From assembly GCA_021734785.1 (NCBI GenBank), contig JAIPIF010000001.1:1-64000 (forward strand): a stretch of DNA of 64,000 bases, given 5' to 3'. How positions within the stretch are numbered: the stretch's first letter is position 1; the number at the start of each line of letters is the position of its first letter. The notes beneath the pieces are model-generated. The model was not told the origin of the DNA. It did no database searches and saw only the letters and a program-made list of their open reading frames with translations. Made by a program: the position numbers and the translations under genes. This document shows, one piece after another, positions 17,005 through 24,978 of the stretch. The DNA is from Candidatus Altimarinota bacterium (GTDB lineage Bacteria > Patescibacteriota > Gracilibacteria > UBA4473).

Positions 17005-17391
17005 TTATTTTTTCTTTGGCTTGCAGCAGTTGGGGCTCCCCAGTGCCCATCCCAGCCGGATGACAAATGCACCGAGAAACAAAAAGACCAGCACGCAAAT
17101 GCCCTTGAGCATTTTCCAGAGGAAATAGGTCCCATTGCTGGCAAACCCTTTATCGTATTTGTGCGAAAACTGTTTCATCATTGGACAGTCTCCGTGTCCG
17201 CCTTTCCAGTCCTGTCCCATCATCATGCAGTCCTGCATTTGGGGCATTTCTGTCTGCATCATCATCGGCATTTCATCCGACAGCATTGTGGGAGCAGCGG
17301 ACGGTTCTTCCGTCGTCTCCTGCGCAAAAACAAAACCGAACGAAAACAGTCCGATCAAAAAAACCGAGAGTCCGTATGTAGTATATTTCAT
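17005..17391 (-). CDS. Met/Cys-rich membrane protein, possible metal (copper) binder
   Basis: The product is 128 residues. A signal peptide (YGLSVFLIGLFSFGFVFAQ) leads into an external segment very rich in Met with some His and Cys (DEMPMMMQTEMPQMQDCMMM, then GGHGDCPMM). A C-terminal transmembrane helix follows (GICVLVFLFLGAFVIRLGW), and the tail carries a CC pair and ends KPKKK. Methionine clusters with His and Cys are typical of extracytoplasmic Cu(I) or Ag(I) binding; that is inference only. The topology is probably an outside loop with a short cytosolic tail. A hairpin terminator follows, and a near-palindrome lies in front of it. No copper ATPase is nearby. Confidence 0.7.
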   Translation of the reverse strand: MKYTTYGLSVFLIGLFSFGFVFAQETTEEPSAAPTMLSDEMPMMMQTEMPQMQDCMMMGQDWKGGHGDCPMMKQFSHKYDKGFASNGTYFLWKMLKGICVLVFLFLGAFVIRLGWALGSPNCCKPKKK

Positions 17392-17411
17392 GAGAAAAAA
17401 TGAAGAAGTGT

Positions 17412-17426
17412 TTTGATCGTATCAAA
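17412..17426 (-). promoter_or_regulatory. Possible operator at the Met-rich gene
   Basis: A palindrome TTTGAT-CGT-ATCAAA lies 21-35 bases upstream of the ATG at 17391 and overlaps a possible -35 (TTGATA). Its position suits a repressor site. No regulator is identified. Confidence 0.3.
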
Positions 17427-17444
17427 GATTTTTTTCCGCGCAAT

Positions 17445-19001
17445 CTAAAACAAAATTCCTATTACTCCCGCGATCACCAGGTACACGAGCAGCGGCCAGA
17501 AGGTTTTGCGGAGAATCCGCCCCTCCGCTCGGTGCAACCCCAGCACCGCACACGCGGCAATGATGTTGTGCAGACAGACCATGTTTCCAGCAGCCCCGCC
17601 GACGTTTTGGAGGGCCGCGACGCGAATGGGATTGAGCTCCGCCGCGTACGCCACCGACTGTTGGACCCCTCCGAATGTCAAATTTGAAACGGTGTTTGAC
17701 CCGGAAAAAAATGCCCCCAGCGCCCCGAGTGCTGCCGCAAATGCCGGCCAGGTACCCCCGGCGACTGACGCCAGTGCCGTACCGAGAATCCCCGCGGGCG
17801 AGGGGTCTCCCCGAAGCAACAACTGAACCAAAACCAGTGCCCCAAACAGCGCCACGGCGGGTTTCAAAATACGACGAAAGGCCGATGAAACGACTGCCCG
17901 TCGTTCCGTTTTGCGAACGCGAAACCACCACCAACTCAACAGCGAAATAACCCAAAAGGGAATAAAGGACGGCACGTACCCGATCGCATGCGACCAGGAG
18001 ATGTCGGTGCCAAAAATCTGTCTCCACGAAAGGACTCCCCCCACCGAGAGCCGGAAATTGTCTGCGGAAAAAAGTGGCGTGCGATCCAAAAGCCAATCCC
18101 GGAGGGGGAAAAACTCGAGTCGCGTCAGGACCAACAGAAGAATGACACCCCAGAGTGGAAAAAAAGCCTTGGCTAGCTGCCCAAATGAAAATTGGTGCTC
18201 TTGCGGAAAATGCAGGTGTGGACGGAGCCCCCATCCTCGCCGGGCAAAGAAAATCGTGAGCAAAAACCCAAGCGCTCCTCCCAGCAATGCCGGAAACTCT
18301 GCGCTCACCTGCGCGATCAACCAGTACGGCACCAGGCACGCGAGGATCGAGAGGAGGATGAATCCCCAATTCTGTCTGATTTTTTTCCAGGAAACGAGAA
18401 ACCGAAGCCCCAGCACCGGAATCACCAGTCCGGCGAGGAAATGAATGCTCGCAGTCTGTCGCGCGAGTTCGACCATCTGATGGGGAGAGAAACCGAGATT
18501 TCCCAACCCAAACCACGTCGGCATCCCCACCGCCCCAAAGGAAACGGGGACCGAGTCAAACACGAGACACGCGGCCACCACGGGAACGGCCGGAAATCCG
18601 AGGCCGACTAAAATTGGCGCCGCCAACGCCGCCGGCGTCCCAAACCCACTCGCCCCTTCGATGAGAAAGCAAAACGACCACCCCACGATCATCACCTGCG
18701 CGACGGGATTGGGGGAGATGCCATTCAGCCAGTGTCGAATTGTTTTGAGCGCACCAGAAACCTCGATCGTGCGAAAAAGAAACACCGCCCCCCAGACGAT
18801 GAGAATCGGCGTCAGTGCCGTGAGAACACCCGAAATCGTCGCCGCGGCGAGAAATGTCCCCCCATCCTTGAAGAACAATATCCGCACCAGCAGCATCAGT
18901 GCCGCGGCTCCGGGAAGTGCAAAATACGCCGGCATGCTCCGCCGGCGCGCCATCACTACGATGAGAAGCGCGATCGGCAGGAGGGAAAACAAGAGCTGCA
19001 T
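17445..19001 (-). CDS. lctP: L-lactate permease family transporter
   Basis: The product is 518 residues with many membrane segments, about 12-14 by eye. Family landmarks are VVMARRRSMPAYFALPGAA near the start, WGAVFLFRTIEVSGALKTIR, the conserved SFCFLIEGASGFGTPAALAA, and near the end SGSNTVSNLTFGGVQ and VGGAAGNMVCLHNI. The family carries lactate or glycolate with protons. A fermentative cell could use it for lactate export or uptake. The long ORF from 19427 is false: its first 142 codons run back through purH. The start at 19001 sits eight bases after a TACAAT -10 box. It is divergent from purH. Confidence 0.9.
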   Translation of the reverse strand: MQLLFSLLPIALLIVVMARRRSMPAYFALPGAAALMLLVRILFFKDGGTFLAAATISGVLTALTPILIVWGAVFLFRTIEVSGALKTIRHWLNGISPNPVAQVMIVGWSFCFLIEGASGFGTPAALAAPILVGLGFPAVPVVAACLVFDSVPVSFGAVGMPTWFGLGNLGFSPHQMVELARQTASIHFLAGLVIPVLGLRFLVSWKKIRQNWGFILLSILACLVPYWLIAQVSAEFPALLGGALGFLLTIFFARRGWGLRPHLHFPQEHQFSFGQLAKAFFPLWGVILLLVLTRLEFFPLRDWLLDRTPLFSADNFRLSVGGVLSWRQIFGTDISWSHAIGYVPSFIPFWVISLLSWWWFRVRKTERRAVVSSAFRRILKPAVALFGALVLVQLLLRGDPSPAGILGTALASVAGGTWPAFAAALGALGAFFSGSNTVSNLTFGGVQQSVAYAAELNPIRVAALQNVGGAAGNMVCLHNIIAACAVLGLHRAEGRILRKTFWPLLVYLVIAGVIGILF

Positions 19002-19009
19002 CGAGCACA

Positions 19010-19044
19010 ATTGTACTGGAATTTTCGTGGAAAAAAAGTACACT
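19010..19044. promoter_or_regulatory. Back-to-back leaderless -10 boxes of lctP and purH
   Basis: Minus strand -10 TACAAT (19010-19015) is eight bases before the lctP ATG. Plus strand -10 TACACT (19039-19044) is nine bases before the purH ATG. Only 52 bases separate the two start codons, so each promoter's -35 region falls in or near the other's -10. The -35 matches are weak (TGGAAT at 19017-19022 for purH). Confidence 0.5.
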
Positions 19045-19053
19045 CGCCCCGTC

Positions 19054-20562
19054 ATGAAAACAGCCCTCCTCTCGGTCTCGGACAAAACAGGCATCGTCGA
19101 GCTTGCCCAAGAGCTGGAAAAACTCGACTTTCGCATTCTCTCCACGGGAGGGACCTTTCGGGAGTTAAAAAAAGCCGGGATCAAGAATTTGATGGAAGTG
19201 GCAGACTTCACCGGATTCCCCGAGGGGCTCGAAGGCCGAATCAAAACCCTCACCCCGCAGGTCTTCGGGGGGATTCTGAATCTCCGTGACAAGCCGGAAC
19301 ACCAGAAATTTTGCCAGGAAAACAAGATTGAAAATATCGATCTGGTCGTCGTCAACTTGTATCCGTTTAAAGCTGCGTACTCCGATGAGAGCAAAGGTTT
19401 CGCGGACAAAGTCGAGCAGATCGACATCGGCGGCCCGTCGATGATCCGTGCCGCGGCGAAGAACTACAAATTCTGCGCCCCGGTCGTGGACCCGGCGGAT
19501 TATTCGCGGGTGATCGAAGCCCTGAAGGCGGGAAAGATGGATGAGCAGCTGCAAAAAGAACTCGCCGCAAAGGTCTTCGAGATGACCGCGCACTACGATC
19601 TGCTGATCGCCAAATTTTGGGTGGAATCGGCCCGATCGACCCCCGAAACGGGCGGCCTGCGGTACGGAGAAAACCCACACCAGTCAGCCGTTCTTTTGAA
19701 AGATCCTTTTGCCGAAGGCGCCAATCTCGTCGAAGCCGAACTTCTGAACGGGAAGCCGATGAGCTACAACAATTATCAGGATGCCACCGGCGCCCTGGAG
19801 CTCGCGCTGCAGTTTGACACACCGTTTGCCACCATCCTCAAGCATGCCACCCCCTGCTGTGCCGCCACCGGAGAAACAATTGAAGCGGCCTGGGATCGCG
19901 CGTGGACAGAGGGGGATCAGACTTCGGCTTTCGGCGGGATCATCGCGCTCAACCGGCCGGTGACGAAACAGGTGGCAGAGGGAATTGTGCGTTTTTTCAA
20001 CGAAGTCGTCCTTGCCCCGGACTTCGAGCCAGAGGCTTTGAAAATTTTGCAGGGAAAGAAAAACCTGCGCGTTTTGCGCGTGCCGCAGTTTTCAGAGAAA
20101 GCACGGGACCTGTCGATAAAACGCGTCCGCGGCGGCACGCTCGTGCAAGAGGCCGACACCGCCGATCCAGCGTTTGGGAAGCTCGAAGTCGCCACCCAGA
20201 CCCGTCCCACCGATGCTCAATGGCACGATCTGGAGGCTGCCTGGCGGATGGTCAAACTTGTAAAATCCAACGCCATCGTGGTGGTCAAAGACGGCGCCCT
20301 GATCGGCAAAGGCGGTGGTCAGACCTCCCGCGTGGATGCAATGAAAATCGCGCTCGCCCAAGCCGGCGATCGGGCAAAAGGAGCCGTGATCGGCTCGGAT
20401 GCCTTTTTTCCATTCCCCGATGCCGTGGAAGCAGCTGGCGCAGCCGGGATAAAAGCCATCATCCAGCCCGGCGGCTCGATCCGGGATGAGGAGGTCTTCA
20501 AAAAGTCAGACGAACTCGGGATCGCCACCGTCCTGACACGGATGCGCTCGTTTTTGCACTGA
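19054..20562 (+). CDS. purH: Bifunctional AICAR transformylase/IMP cyclohydrolase PurH
   Basis: The product is 502 residues. The IMP cyclohydrolase domain comes first (SVSDKTGIVELAQELEKL, STGGT, GFPEGLEGRIKTL, IDIGGPSMIRAAAKN). From about residue 205 the AICAR transformylase domain follows (LRYGENPHQSA, the catalytic Lys-His in LKHATPCCAAT, TSAFGGIIALN, and SNAIVVVKDGALIGKGGGQ). It catalyses the last two steps of IMP synthesis. The usual KHxNPCG is KHATPCC here, a mild variation. No other purine gene is in the window, so it may serve salvage of AICAR or an incomplete pathway. The start at 19054 agrees with the family N-terminus; the ORF extension upstream to 18661 is spurious. Confidence 0.95.
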   Translation: MKTALLSVSDKTGIVELAQELEKLDFRILSTGGTFRELKKAGIKNLMEVADFTGFPEGLEGRIKTLTPQVFGGILNLRDKPEHQKFCQENKIENIDLVVVNLYPFKAAYSDESKGFADKVEQIDIGGPSMIRAAAKNYKFCAPVVDPADYSRVIEALKAGKMDEQLQKELAAKVFEMTAHYDLLIAKFWVESARSTPETGGLRYGENPHQSAVLLKDPFAEGANLVEAELLNGKPMSYNNYQDATGALELALQFDTPFATILKHATPCCAATGETIEAAWDRAWTEGDQTSAFGGIIALNRPVTKQVAEGIVRFFNEVVLAPDFEPEALKILQGKKNLRVLRVPQFSEKARDLSIKRVRGGTLVQEADTADPAFGKLEVATQTRPTDAQWHDLEAAWRMVKLVKSNAIVVVKDGALIGKGGGQTSRVDAMKIALAQAGDRAKGAVIGSDAFFPFPDAVEAAGAAGIKAIIQPGGSIRDEEVFKKSDELGIATVLTRMRSFLH

Positions 20563-20578
20563 ACTTTTTGAGAAAAAA

Positions 20579-23500
20579 TTATTCTTCCGTATGGGGCGTT
20601 GTCTCCACTTCTGCTTTCTTGGTCAATTTGAGGCGCATCTGGTTTCCTTCGATCTCCAGCACCTCTCCGTCTTCGAAATGGCCTTCCGAAACTTTGAGCG
20701 CGAGCACTTCCTCTGAAATCTTTTGCGAAAACTCTGCAAAAACGCTCCTGAGGTCTTCTGAGACTGTGCAAAAGTCTACGACGATCCGATCGGTGAGGGC
20801 AAACCCCTGGTCTCGGCGCTGCTCCTGAATCGCTCGAATAATCTCTCGCGCAATCCCCTCCAGCCGAAGGGCTTCATTGATCTCGGTATCCAGCAAGACA
20901 ACCGCTGTCGCAGACCCTTCTGCTTCGACCCCTTCGGTCGTGACAAATCCAAATTCAAACTCTTCCGGCAAAAGGGTCTCTCTGGCAATAATGACGCTGC
21001 CATCTTCTTGGAGAGAAAATTCTCCGCTTTTTCCCATGCGGATAACCTCCTGAACCTTCTTCCCAAGCTTTTTGCCAACCATTCGCGCGTTGACTCGCAC
21101 GACCCGTCTCGCAACTTTTTCCAGCTGCACCTCAGACAAAAGTTCTACCGATTTCACATTGGCTTCGGCCTGAATGACAGACCGGTCGAGCGAAATTTTT
21201 TCGGTGGTGAGAAACTGAAGTTTGGGAAGCGGCTGACGAAGCTTGATCTGTTTTCTCGCACGAATTTTTGCCGCCAGTGCCACAATCTCTCGCTCAAGAG
21301 CGACTTTTCTCTCAAGCGCTGGCTGCAGGAATTGCTGCTGGGGGTGGGGGAAAAATGCCAGATGGACAGAGTCTCCCGCCCCAAGATTTTGAAAAATCTG
21401 TTCCGCGAAAAAAGGACACACGGGAGCCAAAATTTTGGAAAAAGTCAGCAGCAGGTAGTGAAGCGTTTCATACGCTTTTTGCTTGTCTTCCTCGAGTCCC
21501 TCCGCCCAAAACCGCTGGCGACTACGACGCAGATACCAGTTATTGAGCTGATCAATCAACGGTGAAATTTCACGAAGTGCACCCTCTAAATCGTACACGT
21601 CCATCTTTTTGCGAAACTCTTGCAATGACTCCTGAGAGACAGAAAGAATCCACTGATCGAGTTCATTTTCGGGCTGCGGAAGCGGAAACCGGCGCTTGGC
21701 TTCGGCGGTTCGAGCCATCGGAATAAAGAGCAAATCTTCCCGAGCGGTAATCCCGTTGAGCACGGCATCAGCGGCACGGATCGTGGCTCCGTGGCTGATC
21801 ACGACAATCGTTTTGCCCGGATATTTTTCCCCCATTTCTCTGAGAAATTCTCGAACGCGTTTTTGCAATTCTTCCGGCGACTCGGTGGTGGGGTTTGCCA
21901 TTCGCAGCGGACTGGAAACCATTTTCTTTCCTTCAAGATCGCCAAAGGAGAGCTCTCGCACGCGCTCATCGGTCATTATTTTTCCAGAGAATCCGGTTTC
22001 TTTTTTGAGAATTTCAGCGGTTTCTTGTGTCCGAATAAACGGAGAGGCAATCATCAGATCAAACGCTCCGAGTTTTTGAGCCACTTCTTTTGCCTGGGCT
22101 TTTCCGGTCTCGGTCAGGTGGTGTTTTTTGCTCCGGTCGCCGGAGTAAATTCCTGCAACATTGTGATCGCCCTCTCCGTGCCGAACAAAAATAAATTTCG
22201 TTGGCTTCCATCGGTCGACATTGGCGTAGGTCGAAAAAAACTGGTACGCGTTTTTGAGCGGCAAAATAACCTGCTTGAGCACCTCCTCCACTCCCTTTTC
22301 GGTGAAACGAAAATTTTCGCCGCGCACCACCGGAGAGGAAAGCAGATAGTACCGCATGGCATCCGCCCCGTACTGGTCGAAGATGAGCTTGGGATCCGGA
22401 TAGTTTTTCTTTGATTTCGACATTTTGTGCCCGTCCTCCGCCAGCACGATTCCATTGGTCACTACATTTTTGAAAATATTTTTGCCAAACAGCGCACACC
22501 CCAAGACATGTAGCGTGTAAAACCATCCCCGCGTCTGGTCGAGCCCTTCGGCGATGAAATCGGCAGCGGGAAAGTCGAGCGTCTGTTCTGTCTTTTCGGC
22601 TTGTCCGGAATCAGTCGGTGGCTGTATCTTTTTTCCAAGCGGCACAGAGTCTTTGTCATGCGAAAAATCTCCTTCCCAAAAGTCCGTTTCGTATCCGTTT
22701 TTTTGGTAAAATTTAACAGCCTTTGGGTTGGCATTAAAAACAATTTCTCGCACCCCCTGATCCACTGCCCAATATTCCAGTTTTTGCAACACCCCACTTC
22801 CCACCCCTTGTCCCTGAAAAGACTGTTTAACGGCAAAGTTCCAAAGAAATGCTCGTTCTTTTTTTTGTGGATCAAGTTCTATTCTGCCAGTTGCCACGGG
22901 AATCCCTTTTTGGGAAAACAAAAAAGCAGTGCCCTGCTGAAAACTCTCGTGATCCGGATTATAAGGAACTTCTGAGCGAAATTTGTCGAAAATTTCTGTT
23001 TTCAGAATATTATGAAAATTCTTCCAGTCTTCATCTGTCTTCACCTCTCGTACTTCGACATCCTTTTGTTGTTCAAACGGAAAATGATTGGACGCATACG
23101 GCATTGCGCCGGATTCAAACCAGCAGTCGAGCACTTCCGGGATGCGGGTCATCGTCCCATCACATTTCGAGCAGGAAAAATGCAGCTCATCCACAAAATG
23201 TTTGTGGAGATCCGACACTTTCTTTCCGGTCAATGTTTCGAGCTCCGCACGCGAGGAAACCACGACCAATTCGCCACATTTGTCACAGCGCCACACCGGG
23301 ATCGGCGCCCCCCAGTACCGATTCCGAGAGATCGCCCAGTCGGGAGCGTCGGCAAGCAACTTGCCAAATCGGCCATCTTTGAGATGCTCGGGCACCCAGT
23401 TGATTTCCTGGTTTTTGGCCAGCATCGTGTCTTTAATTTTTTGAATGTTGACAAACCAGGTCTTGACCCCGCGGTACATCAGTGCGCAATCCGTACGCCA

Positions 23501-24715
23501 GCAGTGCGGATAGGAGTGGGTGACCGATTCTTTTTTCCAGAGCTTGTCGCCCAGATTTTTCAAAACCCAGTCGTTGGCGTTGTCTTCGAGCGAGCCAGGC
23601 ACCTCGGGATCATCCCGGAAATATTTTCCGGCAAGGGGGGGAATGGTCTCATCAAAAAATCCGTGGTCATCAAATGGGTACACCAGCGGAATGCCAGCCG
23701 CGCTCAAAATACGCGCATCATCCTCCCCGGTCGGCGCGATGTGGACGATGCCGGTCCCGTCTTCGTCGGAAACGTACCCATCCCCATGAATCTGGTGCAC
23801 ATTCGGCGCCAGGTCGGCAAAGAAATCAAACAGAGGCACGTATTTTTTGCCGATCAATTCTTTGCCTGGAATTGTCTCAAGGATTTCAACCTCGGCTTGG
23901 TTTTTCTTTCCGAAGACTGCCTCGACCAAACTTTGACCGAGAAGGAACTGTTCGCCATGAAATCGCACGCGAACGTACAAAAGCTTGGGATTCACGCAGA
24001 GACCAAGATTCGACGGCAGCGTCCACGGCGTGGTCGTCCACGCCAAAATCGATGTCTGCGGATCATCGACAAGCGGAAACTTGAGGGTCACCGCCGGGTC
24101 GGAAATATCTTTATAATTCAGGTTTGCCTCAAAATTTGAGAGGGGCGAGCCGAGCTTGGGAGAATACGGAATGACTTTTTCGCCTTCGTAGATCAGGTCC
24201 TTCTTCCAGAGTTCTGAGAAAACCCACCACACCGACTCCATAAATTCCGGGTCCATGGTTTTGTAGTCGTTTTTGAAATCCACAAACCGCCCCATCCGCT
24301 CGACGGTGTGCTCCCACTCATCGGCACACCGCATGACGACCGACCGGCAGAGTTCATTAAATTTTCCCACGCCCATCTTTTCGATACCGGGTTTGCCGCC
24401 AATTTTGTGCTCTTTTTCCACCTGAAATTCGACCGGAACCCCGTGACAGTCCCAGCCCCACTTGCGTTCCACGCGGTACCCTTTCATGGTCCAGTACCGG
24501 GGAATGACGTCTTTGATGGTGCCCGCCAAAATGTGCCCGTAGTGCGGAGTGCCCGTGGCAAACGGTGGCCCATCAAAAAACCGAAAACTATGATGCGGCC
24601 CTCGATATTCCAGCGTTTTTTCAAAAATACGCTCTTTTTTCCAGTGGACCAGGATTTCTTCCTCCAGCTGGGCAAGGGTTTTTTGGGGATTGGGTTGCGG
24701 AAAATGAGGTTTCAT
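20579..24715 (-). CDS. ileS: Isoleucyl-tRNA synthetase with inserted GNAT and histidine-phosphatase domains
   Basis: The product is 1378 residues, some 300 longer than usual. The class I core is complete: HIGH as HYGH (58-61), KMSKS (764-768), the CP1 editing domain (WTTTPWTLPSN), zinc CDKC/CSKC (477-518) and the anticodon-binding C-terminus. DGPPFATG and LDCWFESG are of the eukaryote-like type. Insert one, about residues 551-705, is a GNAT acetyltransferase with motif A NFAVKQSFQGQGVGSGVLQ and the NANPKAVKFYQKNGYE end; it sits between HFPFE and FPAADFIAEGLDQTRGWF. Insert two, about 838-1012, is a histidine phosphatase: FVRHGEGD (H846), SPFIRTQETA (R895), RELSFGDLEG, ISHGATIR (H975). Both are in frame at loop positions. 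The start at 24715 follows a promoter and T-box-like leader. It converges on purH with a 16-base gap. Confidence 0.95.
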   Translation of the reverse strand: MKPHFPQPNPQKTLAQLEEEILVHWKKERIFEKTLEYRGPHHSFRFFDGPPFATGTPHYGHILAGTIKDVIPRYWTMKGYRVERKWGWDCHGVPVEFQVEKEHKIGGKPGIEKMGVGKFNELCRSVVMRCADEWEHTVERMGRFVDFKNDYKTMDPEFMESVWWVFSELWKKDLIYEGEKVIPYSPKLGSPLSNFEANLNYKDISDPAVTLKFPLVDDPQTSILAWTTTPWTLPSNLGLCVNPKLLYVRVRFHGEQFLLGQSLVEAVFGKKNQAEVEILETIPGKELIGKKYVPLFDFFADLAPNVHQIHGDGYVSDEDGTGIVHIAPTGEDDARILSAAGIPLVYPFDDHGFFDETIPPLAGKYFRDDPEVPGSLEDNANDWVLKNLGDKLWKKESVTHSYPHCWRTDCALMYRGVKTWFVNIQKIKDTMLAKNQEINWVPEHLKDGRFGKLLADAPDWAISRNRYWGAPIPVWRCDKCGELVVVSSRAELETLTGKKVSDLHKHFVDELHFSCSKCDGTMTRIPEVLDCWFESGAMPYASNHFPFEQQKDVEVREVKTDEDWKNFHNILKTEIFDKFRSEVPYNPDHESFQQGTAFLFSQKGIPVATGRIELDPQKKERAFLWNFAVKQSFQGQGVGSGVLQKLEYWAVDQGVREIVFNANPKAVKFYQKNGYETDFWEGDFSHDKDSVPLGKKIQPPTDSGQAEKTEQTLDFPAADFIAEGLDQTRGWFYTLHVLGCALFGKNIFKNVVTNGIVLAEDGHKMSKSKKNYPDPKLIFDQYGADAMRYYLLSSPVVRGENFRFTEKGVEEVLKQVILPLKNAYQFFSTYANVDRWKPTKFIFVRHGEGDHNVAGIYSGDRSKKHHLTETGKAQAKEVAQKLGAFDLMIASPFIRTQETAEILKKETGFSGKIMTDERVRELSFGDLEGKKMVSSPLRMANPTTESPEELQKRVREFLREMGEKYPGKTIVVISHGATIRAADAVLNGITAREDLLFIPMARTAEAKRRFPLPQPENELDQWILSVSQESLQEFRKKMDVYDLEGALREISPLIDQLNNWYLRRSRQRFWAEGLEEDKQKAYETLHYLLLTFSKILAPVCPFFAEQIFQNLGAGDSVHLAFFPHPQQQFLQPALERKVALEREIVALAAKIRARKQIKLRQPLPKLQFLTTEKISLDRSVIQAEANVKSVELLSEVQLEKVARRVVRVNARMVGKKLGKKVQEVIRMGKSGEFSLQEDGSVIIARETLLPEEFEFGFVTTEGVEAEGSATAVVLLDTEINEALRLEGIAREIIRAIQEQRRDQGFALTDRIVVDFCTVSEDLRSVFAEFSQKISEEVLALKVSEGHFEDGEVLEIEGNQMRLKLTKKAEVETTPHTEE

Positions 24716-24931
24716 ACAACGGGGAAAAACAATGTTTACGAGCATCCCATATGCACAGGACGGTACCAGCTCGTTTCCCCGGCAAGAAAGCGGGACGGCT
24801 TATTTTTGCAGCTGACGAGCCACGCACCGGCGGAGTCTACTCTTGAAGACAATTTCTTTCCGCTCCCGCCCCGCCAGAGCGGGAGTTGTGGTGGATAGCC
24901 ACTCAACGGGATTTGCACAGACCAAAAGAAC
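24716..24931 (-). ncRNA. T-box-like riboswitch leader of ileS (candidate)
   Basis: The leader runs about 216 nt from the predicted transcription start to the ATG. Near its end, on the minus strand, is a T-box antiterminator/antisequestrator fold: helix A1 CGAGC (24773-24769) with GCTCG (24743-24739), a seven-base bulge TGGTACC (24768-24762), and helix A2 GTCC (24761-24758) with GGAT (24747-24744). There is no 3' bulge. The UGGU in the bulge would pair with an ACCA tRNA end, as expected for tRNA-Ile. An outer stem CGGGGAAA/TTTCCCCG (24781-24774 with 24727-24720) closes it four bases before the start codon. A GC-rich hairpin is at 24863-24885. Stem I and the specifier loop are not resolved by eye. 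Confidence 0.55.
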
Positions 24932-24937
24932 GCTCGG

Positions 24938-24966
24938 ACTCTACCCCAGTCCCCGCCGAACGTCAA
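24938..24966 (-). promoter_or_regulatory. Promoter of ileS
   Basis: Minus strand: -35 TTGACG (24961-24966), 17 bp spacer, -10 TAGAGT (24938-24943). It lies directly after the end of the MgtC-like gene, so ileS is transcribed independently with a long leader. Confidence 0.6.
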
Positions 24967-24978
24967 CTGGAAATCCCT

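Noticed and set aside
18661-19427. Longer starts for lctP (19427) and purH (18661)
   Set aside because: The added parts overlap the facing gene, show no family similarity and cross the promoters.
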